24,241 bases of DNA from a virus, in IMG/VR virus record IMGVR_UViG_3300008108_004915, positions 1-24,241 of that record, one strand, 5' to 3'. The notes beneath the pieces are model-generated. The model was not told the origin of the DNA and did not search any database. It was given only the letters and a program-made list of their open reading frames with translations. The position numbers and the translations under genes are program-made. Below, one piece after another: positions 13,716 to 20,418 of the stretch (the stretch's first letter is position 1; every line of letters starts with the position of its first letter).

Positions 13716-14652
13716 ATATACTGCGGTTGCATACTTCGGAGGAATTCCTCCTAATAACACCAATACAGAAAAACCGTTAATCTTGACTAATTTCTGTCAG
13801 GGGGTAACAGCCGCCGGCGACACTGCGATATTACACAAGGGAATGGATGCGATTCCATGTGATGTGGCGTTAATTCAGGGATTTGTACACGAGCATGGCA
13901 AAGACTCGCCCCACCTTAGATTAAGAAGAGCTGCTATTGATCTGCAAAGAAGAAATAATAAACGATCGTTGATTGTTGATAGTAATTTGTTCTTATATGC
14001 TAATAAAGAAAATCCGTTACACTACCTTAGATATAGTTTTGATGGAGTATTTCCAACAACAGGATTTTACTTTGATACTGAAATTGATCCTAGCCGCTGG
14101 CAAAAAATCAGCAAACATTTAAATTTAAGTTTAAAAGATTATCGAAGTCACGGCGAACACATATTAATATGTCTACAGCGTAACGGTGGGTGGAGTATGG
14201 CTGGACTTGATGTACAAGATTGGGCTATAAACACTGTTAATATTTTAAGACAATACACTGACCGCCCTATCGTTATTAGAGCTCATCCGGGTGATAAAGC
14301 AGCACGTGAATACCTCGATCCTAAAAGTCCTAAATGTAAAATAAAATTTTCTAAAGCAGTTAGACTCAGTACCAACACAAATTTAGTAGACGACCTGCGT
14401 AATTGTTGGGCCGCAGTGAATTACAACTCCAGTCCAGTGGTAGGAGCAGCTATAGAAGGCATACCGATATTTGTCATGGATTCGATCAATAGTCAATGTG
14501 CTGAAATTGCCAACACTGATTTATCAAAAATAGAAACACCAACTATGCTAGATCGGCAATCTTGGGTCGAACGACTCGGCATGTTTCATTGGAATTTCCA
14601 AGAGCTCACCTCCGGTGAGTGTTGGCAGCATATACGCAAGTTCATTAAATAA
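13708..14652 (+). CDS. Paralog C of the putative GT-B-like family
   Basis: The protein has 314 residues. Family signatures in order are RSLIVDSNLFLY, LHYLRYSFDGVF, QDWAINTVNILRQYTDRPI, VIRAHPGDKAAREY, NYNSSPVVGAAIEGIPIFVM and SWVERLGMFHWNFQELTSG. The RAHPGD segment is the best match of the array to the HPxE-like phosphate-contacting motif found in capsule and teichoic acid GT-B transferases, which makes this copy the most enzyme-like. The start overlaps paralog B by 8 bases and has no Shine-Dalgarno. The last codons overlap the late-type octamer of paralog D. Confidence 0.75.
   Translation: MSKYTAVAYFGGIPPNNTNTEKPLILTNFCQGVTAAGDTAILHKGMDAIPCDVALIQGFVHEHGKDSPHLRLRRAAIDLQRRNNKRSLIVDSNLFLYANKENPLHYLRYSFDGVFPTTGFYFDTEIDPSRWQKISKHLNLSLKDYRSHGEHILICLQRNGGWSMAGLDVQDWAINTVNILRQYTDRPIVIRAHPGDKAAREYLDPKSPKCKIKFSKAVRLSTNTNLVDDLRNCWAAVNYNSSPVVGAAIEGIPIFVMDSINSQCAEIANTDLSKIETPTMLDRQSWVERLGMFHWNFQELTSGECWQHIRKFIK
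14644..14651 (+). promoter_or_regulatory. Late-promoter-like octamer before paralog D
   Basis: ATTAAATA ends 5 bases before ATG 14657, the same octamer and spacing as before gp17. It overlaps the stop region of paralog C. No Shine-Dalgarno is present. Confidence 0.45.
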
Positions 14653-14656
14653 GTTG

Positions 14657-15469
14657 ATGTATAAATTTCAAGTAACACAGCTAGATTGGTCAGAGAATCC
14701 GTGGTTTCAAAATTGGAAAAACATAAAGGTGGTAGATACCTGGAAAGATGTTTCTAGCGATCTTCCAGTAATTATTGGATCTGATTTATTAAAATATCAA
14801 GTACGCCAGTGGTTAAAAACTTCTCAACCTGCAATTTACATAGGTCGAGGATACCTAGGTAATCATATAGGCAAAGGGCGTTGGTGGTGGCGGTATAGTA
14901 TAAACAGTTGGGCCAATACACAATTAATGCCAATACCGTATTCTAGATGGAAATTAACCGAACTCCCTAAGCATCCGTGGAAAGTTAAAACAATTAAAAA
15001 TATTTTGTTGTGTCCTAGTAAAATGACAGGGCACGTATGGGGTTCTAATCAAAACGGTAATTGGACCGATCAACTGATGGATAAATTTCCAGGAGCAACT
15101 ATTAGGATCAGGGCAAAGGAAAGAAAATCCAAATTACGATGGGCAACACTATGGAGCGATCTAGATTGGGCAGATCTTGTAATCGCTCAATCATCTGCAA
15201 TAACCTGCGAAGCATTTTGGTATGGAAAGAAAGTTATCAGCTTAGAACCGTGTCCGACATGGGCAGCTGGAAGAACCTTTCTAGATAATTGGCAGGACCC
15301 TACAGAACCAGCAGGAAGAGAACAATGGCACGAGCACCTAGCATGGAGTCAGTTTTCTAGAAACGAATGGGAAACTGGAATTGCCTTCGATCTTATTGAA
15401 AAATACTTAGGTCCTGTTATGGATTATAAATCTAATTATTCTTATAATCTAGTAGAAGATTTTAACTAA
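14657..15469 (+). CDS. Paralog D of the putative GT-B-like family, tryptophan-rich
   Basis: ATG 14657 gives 270 residues; alternative GTG or TTG starts upstream would overlap paralog C. Family signatures are IYIGRGYLGN, WWRYSINSWANT, LMDKFPGATIRIRAKERKS, AQSSAITCEAFWYGKKVISL and QWHEHLAWSQFSRNEWETG. It is unusually rich in Trp, mostly where relatives have other aromatic residues. The gene ends by overlapping the minus-strand reductase gene at 15462 by 8 bases, tail to tail. Catalytic activity is inferred from family likeness. Confidence 0.75.
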   Translation: MYKFQVTQLDWSENPWFQNWKNIKVVDTWKDVSSDLPVIIGSDLLKYQVRQWLKTSQPAIYIGRGYLGNHIGKGRWWWRYSINSWANTQLMPIPYSRWKLTELPKHPWKVKTIKNILLCPSKMTGHVWGSNQNGNWTDQLMDKFPGATIRIRAKERKSKLRWATLWSDLDWADLVIAQSSAITCEAFWYGKKVISLEPCPTWAAGRTFLDNWQDPTEPAGREQWHEHLAWSQFSRNEWETGIAFDLIEKYLGPVMDYKSNYSYNLVEDFN

Positions 15470-15473
15470 AATC
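15458..15473. repeat. Short inverted repeat at a convergent gene junction
   Basis: GATTTTA (15458-15464) and TAAAATC (15467-15473) flank AC, exactly where paralog D and the minus-strand reductase end on opposite strands. The arms supply both stop codons. A weak bidirectional terminator is possible, but the A/T stem has a two-base loop and little stability. Confidence 0.3.
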
Positions 15474-16280
15474 TTTCATCTCAGCTATCATGGTAGCATA
15501 ATCAACAATATCAAAGTCAAACTCATTTCTAGTATCTATTAGAATTTTATTGACTGGCTTTGGGCCTTGTGTTCTCAATATCGTTTTACCTAACTGATAT
15601 ATGTCGTTTATTTTTGACACCAGGTCGTACTTGTTAATTTTGTTTTCATTATTAACTACATGATATACGCCTGTTATTGTAGGGTTAAGCATATATTTTT
15701 CAATACACTTTGCAAGTTCTAATGTGGTAATACCATTCCACCAAGCATTATCCCATCCTTGTAATTCCTGTTGTGGATTAGTTGTAATCCATTGAAAAAG
15801 ACCGGTGCCGTTTGATTTAATCTCCGGTCCTATGATGCTCATTCTAAATGTGATATCTTTAGCATTATTAATTTCACCTAGTGATTTTGACTTGCCGTAT
15901 GAGTTGGTTTCGGTGTGCGTATCTGATTCAATATAGTTTCCTTTCTTGCCGTCAAACACACAATCAGTTGATAAGTGAACTACTCGTGTTTTGCTGTTTG
16001 AAAAAATATGTTCTAAAAAATGCGGAAACCATCCATTGATTAATGCAGCACGGTCCGGACGATCGTTACTGTCTTTGACTAACAACCCTATACAATTGAT
16101 TACAAAATCAAACGTATCTACAGCTTCTCTAAGTCCTTGTACTTCTGCAAAGTTCTCAATGTCCACAACAATATCTGCGTTAGATCTTGCCATGGTATTT
16201 ACAGTATGACCCTGTTGTTTAAGATATCGTGTAATAACATGGCCTGCCATCCCATTGGCACCGATTACTAAAACTTTCAT
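15462..16280 (-). CDS. RmlD-like NAD(P)-dependent sugar-nucleotide reductase
   Basis: This 272-residue extended short-chain dehydrogenase belongs to the RmlD (dTDP-4-dehydrorhamnose reductase) type. The dinucleotide motif is GANGMAGH (7-14). HLSTDCVFDGKKGNY (102-116) holds the catalytic Ser/Thr region, and Y128-x-x-x-K132 lies in NSYGKSKSLGE. The C-half (SIIGPEIKSNGTGLFQW, GVYHVVNNENKINKYDL) fits substrate-binding segments of the family. It lacks the C-terminal cupin of CapF/WbjC. Paired with the upstream 4,6-dehydratase through an ATGA overlap, it probably reduces a 4-keto-6-deoxy amino sugar nucleotide; a dTDP substrate cannot be excluded. It is the last gene of the minus cassette. Confidence 0.85.
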   Translation of the reverse strand: MKVLVIGANGMAGHVITRYLKQQGHTVNTMARSNADIVVDIENFAEVQGLREAVDTFDFVINCIGLLVKDSNDRPDRAALINGWFPHFLEHIFSNSKTRVVHLSTDCVFDGKKGNYIESDTHTETNSYGKSKSLGEINNAKDITFRMSIIGPEIKSNGTGLFQWITTNPQQELQGWDNAWWNGITTLELAKCIEKYMLNPTITGVYHVVNNENKINKYDLVSKINDIYQLGKTILRTQGPKPVNKILIDTRNEFDFDIVDYATMIAEMKDFS

Positions 16281-17257
16281 ATAAACTTACCTTTCTTAAG
16301 CATTTCTTTAATTTCTTGTTTGTTCATTATTTTAGTCACAGATGAAAACTCTGCATACGGAAATGGTGCATGATCTTGATAACGAGTGGCCAGTGCCTGA
16401 TTGTATCCTGCTGGAAGTGTTAAAAAGTAATTGCTGTCGTAGCAAAAAGACAACTGCGATTCGTGATGCGAAATTAACATTTCGTCTAGTTTTTCACCGG
16501 GGCGCATTCCAGTTTCTTTAACTTCAACAACTCCGTATTCGTCCATTAACACCTCTGCTAGGTCTTTGATGTAACATGCAGGCATATTCATCACAAACGT
16601 TTCTCCACCTATGCTGTCAATGCTTGCTTTGAACAGCAATAGAATAGCTTCTTCTAATGTTAAAAAGAAACGTGTCATTTTTACGTCAGTGATTGTGATC
16701 GGCCCGCCAGCTTTAATTTGTTCAATGAAGAACGGAATGACAGATCCGCTTGACCCCATAACATTCCCGCCGCGGATACACACAAATTTAGTGTAATCAC
16801 TTAAATCGTTTGCTTGAACAATGATCTTTTCGCCTACTGCTTTAGTCATGCCGTACAGATTTATTGGCTCAACTGCCTTATCTGACGAAACGTCTATGAC
16901 TTTCTTTACACGATTTTCAATAGCAGCATTAACAATGTTAGTAGTGCCGTTGATGTTTGTTTTAATTGTTTCTTGGACATTTTCTTCGCAGACTGGAACG
17001 TGCTTAAGAGCTGCAAGGTGAAAAATATAATCGACGTCTCTAGTTGCTTGTTTAACTGCATCATAGTCTCTGATGTCACCGATTATAAATTTAAGTTTAG
17101 AATTATTAAACTTACGTTTCATTAATACCTGCTGTAACTCCCCTCGAGAAAAACAGATAATTTCTTCCACATCATAATTCTTTAATAGCATGGTGATTAA
17201 GGTCTGACCCCAAGACCCAGTTGCACCGCTTACAAAAATTCTAGTTCCGTTAAACAT
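16277..17257 (-). CDS. UDP-GlcNAc 4,6-dehydratase-like enzyme (PseB/CapE/FnlA type)
   Basis: A 326-residue NAD(P)-binding dehydratase, the usual length for PseB (about 333). It has SGATGSWG (10-17), FSRGELQQ, IIGDIRD (58-64), HLAALKHVPVCEEN (80-93), DVSSDKAVEPINLYGMTKAVGEK with the Ser/Asp/Lys triad at about 125-127, and Y135-x-x-x-K139. GNVMGSSGSVIPFF and TRFFLTLEEA follow. These match the inverting UDP-GlcNAc 4,6-dehydratases that make UDP-4-keto-6-deoxy-HexNAc for pseudaminic acid, FucNAc or QuiNAc. The usual STDK is SSDK here and RYGNV is RGGNV, both modest changes. It has an AGGAA ribosome site and overlaps the upstream methyltransferase by 8 bases. Confidence 0.9.
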   Translation of the reverse strand: MFNGTRIFVSGATGSWGQTLITMLLKNYDVEEIICFSRGELQQVLMKRKFNNSKLKFIIGDIRDYDAVKQATRDVDYIFHLAALKHVPVCEENVQETIKTNINGTTNIVNAAIENRVKKVIDVSSDKAVEPINLYGMTKAVGEKIIVQANDLSDYTKFVCIRGGNVMGSSGSVIPFFIEQIKAGGPITITDVKMTRFFLTLEEAILLLFKASIDSIGGETFVMNMPACYIKDLAEVLMDEYGVVEVKETGMRPGEKLDEMLISHHESQLSFCYDSNYFLTLPAGYNQALATRYQDHAPFPYAEFSSVTKIMNKQEIKEMLKKGKFI

Positions 17258-17810
17258 TTTGATTCCTTAACATAGTAATAATTTCTTCGTCTGAATACAA
17301 TTTTTTGTGACTTATAAACTGCATGAATTCATCATAGGACACAGATTTATACGACTTAGGTGGATCGATCTTAGTAGCCGGAAGTTTAATCAATGTGAAT
17401 CCAAAATTAGTACTCATTGGATATATTTCAAATGATGTTTCTTGTAACATATAATGTAACAACTTAAAAGAATCCGAACACCGACTAGATTGCGTGTATT
17501 TTCTAGAAGGAGGAATCATATCATGTAATAAAATCCATTTAGTAGCATGGTCTATAGAATTATTAAAATCACGTAGGACATAATCGTAGTCATGGTTAGC
17601 ATCAATAAAGATTATATCGAATTTCATTTCTGCGGGCAACGAACTGAAATACTCGTCGGTGGTTCCGGTATACATGGCATTGCCGTTCATGTCTACTGAA
17701 AATTTGTTGTCAGACTCAATTGCATTAAAATTTCTGTTGTCGTTGACACCTAGCTCTAAATAAGAGTATTGTTCGATACCGGGTAAATGATTGATAATAA
17801 TACTACTCAT
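17250..17810 (-). CDS. Class I SAM-dependent methyltransferase (Methyltransf_24-like)
   Basis: The 186-residue protein has the motif I variant YLELGVNDNRNFNAI (17-31), an acidic strand end in FSVDMNG, and motif post-II FDIIFIDANHDYDYVLRDF (64-82), whose IDANHDY is characteristic of sugar and glycan O-methyltransferases of this group. ILLHDMIPP marks the next core strand and contains a His/Asp likely to contact metal or substrate. The ribosome site AAGGAA is 6 bases upstream. It sits between glycosyltransferases and the dehydratase, so a sugar residue is the likely substrate. Confidence 0.82.
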   Translation of the reverse strand: MSSIIINHLPGIEQYSYLELGVNDNRNFNAIESDNKFSVDMNGNAMYTGTTDEYFSSLPAEMKFDIIFIDANHDYDYVLRDFNNSIDHATKWILLHDMIPPSRKYTQSSRCSDSFKLLHYMLQETSFEIYPMSTNFGFTLIKLPATKIDPPKSYKSVSYDEFMQFISHKKLYSDEEIITMLRNQNV

Positions 17811-17819
17811 GTGTATTCC

Positions 17820-18461
17820 TTATATATATTTTCTTGACTTCCTGGGAGTTGCTACTGTTTGATCGGCTGTTAAAAATGTGGCACTGATTGCTGGTCCTAG
17901 ATCATAAGTGTATGAATCTTCTGCTAATTTTCTTTTTACAAATTCTTTAGAGGCTTTTGCTTCCGGATTATATTTTGGATTATCTGTATCGATCCATTTC
18001 TGTAAAAAATGTATTCTTGATCGATCATAATTCCACGATGATTTACTCTTAGAATATTCAACTTCTTCTGTCACGTACATAGCAATGTTGGCTTCTTGTA
18101 ACCGAATATAAAAGTCATCATCTTCGTATCCACCACCAACAAATCGTTCATCCATCATTCCTATTTGTCTCATTAATTGTTTTTTAAAACCAAAAAATCC
18201 AAATCTGTAAAGTCCTACCAAGCCGTACCCTTGATTGATCAGAGACACTGTTTTTTGTACATCGGCAGCAGTCGGCAACATCTTATCAGACATTATAATC
18301 ACAATCTCGTTATCCGCTGCTGCTGTACACACATTTACTAATTTAGAAAAAGAAGGATATCCAGTACCGTCGAAGTAATTAACTTTTTCAGGAAAGATAC
18401 TCTTTTCTATATTAGGAAACAGCTGAGGTTTATTTGAAATCACATAACAGCTATACTGCAT
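17820..18461 (-). CDS. Glycosyltransferase, GT-A, GT2/galactosyltransferase C-domain type
   Basis: The 213-residue protein has a shortened GT-A core. EIVIIMSDKMLP (52-63) holds the metal site region, where a DxD is reduced to SDK. GFFGFKKQLMRQIGMMDERF and then GGYEDDDFYIRL (110-121) give the acceptor-binding and catalytic acidic motif common to GT2 chondroitin-synthase-like and GT7 enzymes. The C-terminal 70 residues are basic and probably peripheral. It overlaps the upstream GT25-like gene by 11 bases and is followed by a 9-base gap to the methyltransferase. Confidence 0.8.
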   Translation of the reverse strand: MQYSCYVISNKPQLFPNIEKSIFPEKVNYFDGTGYPSFSKLVNVCTAAADNEIVIIMSDKMLPTAADVQKTVSLINQGYGLVGLYRFGFFGFKKQLMRQIGMMDERFVGGGYEDDDFYIRLQEANIAMYVTEEVEYSKSKSSWNYDRSRIHFLQKWIDTDNPKYNPEAKASKEFVKRKLAEDSYTYDLGPAISATFLTADQTVATPRKSRKYI

Positions 18462-19143
18462 TGAAATCTCTCCAATAACTCACCTTTGCATTTGTTAAAC
18501 TCTTTTTACCGTCTTTTTTCGTCAATGCCATGCCCATTACATAATTGTGTACTTGAATTATAACATGATGCTGATTAATGGCGTTGTCGGCAGGAAGATA
18601 TGTTTTAGAATATATGTCTAACAACTTTTTGGCAGCTGCTGGCTTGATTGCATACCCGCAGCACCCTGGCATTGAGCTTTGATAGTAATCAGCGGCAGCT
18701 GGTTCGCCTTCGGGATTATCGTAATAATGGCGATATCTGTCAGTTTTTTTAGGGTGGCCTAATGCTAACACCAACACATCGGTCCACTCAACAGGAATAT
18801 AAGGCCTCACTAAAACTATGTCGTCCTCCCAAATTACAATAGGTTCGTTGAGTTCTACACACTTTTGCCAAAGTCGGTAATGACTATAAAAGCATCCTTG
18901 CACCCCTGGACTAAAATGTAAATCGGGATTCATAAGTTTAACAATTCCATTAGCTGGGGGACCTTTAATGCCCCAGGGATGCATGGTCCTTCCTTCAGCC
19001 TTCATCATGGCCATTGCATCATTTCCGTAAGTGCCTTCGAATAGTTCTGCTTCAGACCCGAGTTCAATTAATTGATTTTTTAAGGTAGTAGCTGTGTCAA
19101 GTGACGCTTGAATCTTAGATAAACAAATAATAAAATTTTTCAT
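18451..19143 (-). CDS. Glycosyltransferase family 25-like protein
   Basis: ATG 19143 is chosen because it forms an ATGA overlap with the upstream stop; a TTG six bases upstream is the less likely alternative. The 230-residue product contains the family 25 hallmarks GCFYSHYRLWQKCVELNEP (83-101), WEDDIVLV with acidic residues 106-108, and CGYAIKPAAAKKLLDIY near the middle of the C-half. Family 25 enzymes add galactose or related sugars to lipooligosaccharide. Donor and acceptor here are unknown. Confidence 0.85.
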   Translation of the reverse strand: MKNFIICLSKIQASLDTATTLKNQLIELGSEAELFEGTYGNDAMAMMKAEGRTMHPWGIKGPPANGIVKLMNPDLHFSPGVQGCFYSHYRLWQKCVELNEPIVIWEDDIVLVRPYIPVEWTDVLVLALGHPKKTDRYRHYYDNPEGEPAAADYYQSSMPGCCGYAIKPAAAKKLLDIYSKTYLPADNAINQHHVIIQVHNYVMGMALTKKDGKKSLTNAKVSYWRDFNAV

Positions 19144-19973
19144 TGCCAATATGCTTCTGTTCGTTGAACTTTTAAATCTTCAGGTTTACTGCGACCTAAT
19201 TTCTTTCTGCCGCCTTTGAGGTGGTCCAACCAGGCACCCCACTGACTATTAATCAATGGATGGCCTTCACCTGAGCTGTTTCCTGGTTGAGGCCTAAGAT
19301 CGTATAGATGTGCGGCCCAATCTAACTGCCGCATCTGTGGAAATTTTTTACGAACAGCATCAAACACAAAGCTGTCGTGCCACTCGTCTAATTGAAAAAT
19401 TCCCTGTTCGGCCTGATCGTAGAATCTTTGAAATTCTTTTAAGAATGCCTGTACGTTAGGTGAACGTAGATTCATGGCATACAGACCGCACTCTGAATAT
19501 TTTCCTTTTCTGCCGAGATAACACAGTTCAGAGTCTACAGGAATCATTCTATATAGATCTTTCATAGTGATAGGACTGTGACATATTGTATCTGCATCCA
19601 TCCACACCAACATATCTGCATCTGTCTCTTTAGCACAGTCGAAGATCGCATAAACTTTATGTGCGAACCTAACAGCATGCCACTTAAACCCTTTACCGGC
19701 GTCTTTTCTTTTAGATCTCACAGGGTCAGCAGAGACATCGCCGTTGGCTTTAGGCACATCTTTCCATTGATTTTTAAATGTCATTAATTCTGGAATTTCT
19801 TCAAGTCGTTTCAGTGTAACATGATCGTGATGGCGTATAGCAGGATTACACATTTCTGGATAGATGTGTAAAATCACCTCCGCAGGCCAATTTTCACAGA
19901 AAGTATCGATCATCTTCTGTGCATATTTTTTCAAACCATCTTCATGGAATGTAGTAACGACTGCTATTTTCAT
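19140..19973 (-). CDS. Putative GT-A glycosyltransferase with DAD motif
   Basis: A 277-residue cytosolic protein. It starts with a Rossmann-like strand (KIAVVTTFHEDGLKKYAQKMI) and has a metal-binding D126-A-D128 in MLVWMDADTICHSPI. Later segments YLGRKGKYSECGLYAMNLRS and IFQLDEWHDSFVFDAVRKKF are compatible with the acceptor side of GT8- or GT24-like transferases. The last 30 residues are very basic (GGRKKLGRSKPEDLK), possibly for membrane or nucleic acid contact. It starts in an ATGA overlap with the upstream gene. Placement in a numbered family is not possible by eye. Confidence 0.75.
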   Translation of the reverse strand: MKIAVVTTFHEDGLKKYAQKMIDTFCENWPAEVILHIYPEMCNPAIRHHDHVTLKRLEEIPELMTFKNQWKDVPKANGDVSADPVRSKRKDAGKGFKWHAVRFAHKVYAIFDCAKETDADMLVWMDADTICHSPITMKDLYRMIPVDSELCYLGRKGKYSECGLYAMNLRSPNVQAFLKEFQRFYDQAEQGIFQLDEWHDSFVFDAVRKKFPQMRQLDWAAHLYDLRPQPGNSSGEGHPLINSQWGAWLDHLKGGRKKLGRSKPEDLKVQRTEAYWQ

Positions 19974-20368
19974 CTATAGTGTTCCCATACGTGAAAGATT
20001 CCCTGAAGACTGGTACAGGCCCATCCAGAGTTATATAAAATTTTTACTTTTTCATTTTCTACTCGATCGCCGCCTTCCACAAACAACTTTGAATTGTGTT
20101 TACGCCATATAACTTCTATTTTGTCGAGGTGATCTAACTGATCAATGTCAACAAAGATCGATGACATATCCTGCAAGTGATCCAATTTAACAAAGTTTTC
20201 TTTATATACGAGATTTTTTGCTCTGATAGCTGGCGGCAACTCACTGACCACAAATACTGTGTCATATATTTCTAAGACTTGGTCTAAAATACCAAAAGCC
20301 GACCCTAGCACCAGTGCATGTGTGTTGTTACGTGACAGTTTCATCAGTCTTTTTTGAAATTTATTCAT
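19970..20368 (-). CDS. Small Rossmann-like protein, function unknown, first gene of the minus cassette
   Basis: This 132-residue protein has a basic N-terminus, then ALVLGSAFGILDQVLEIYDTVFVV, which looks like the first strand, turn and helix of a Rossmann or methyltransferase-like fold. DMSSIFVDIDQLDHLDKIEVIW and SKLFVEGGD follow. It is far shorter than a full methyltransferase (usually over 180) and lacks a clear GxGxG motif. It may be a reduced family member or a nucleotide-binding accessory. A late-type octamer on this strand lies 36 bases upstream. Confidence 0.7.
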   Translation of the reverse strand: MNKFQKRLMKLSRNNTHALVLGSAFGILDQVLEIYDTVFVVSELPPAIRAKNLVYKENFVKLDHLQDMSSIFVDIDQLDHLDKIEVIWRKHNSKLFVEGGDRVENEKVKILYNSGWACTSLQGIFHVWEHYR

Positions 20369-20372
20369 AACC

Positions 20373-20380
20373 CATAAATA
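20373..20380 (+). promoter_or_regulatory. Late-promoter-like octamer, plus strand arm of a divergent pair
   Basis: CATAAATA lies in the 50-base gap between the minus cassette and paralog E. It ends 38 bases before ATG 20419. The same octamer stands before the gene at 1458. Confidence 0.55.
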
Positions 20381-20404
20381 TACAACAGTATTAACTACGT
20401 AGAT

Positions 20405-20412
20405 TATTTATT
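20405..20412 (-). promoter_or_regulatory. Late-promoter-like octamer, minus strand arm of a divergent pair
   Basis: Read on the minus strand this is AATAAATA, ending 36 bases before the ATG of the first minus-cassette gene (20368). With the plus-strand copy it forms a nearly symmetric pair around CTACGTAG (20395-20402). Confidence 0.5.
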
Positions 20413-20418
20413 AAAATT

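Noticed and set aside
19970-20368. Full SAM-dependent methyltransferase
   Set aside because: The protein is too short and lacks a clear SAM-binding glycine motif. Only the first strand and turn resemble the fold.
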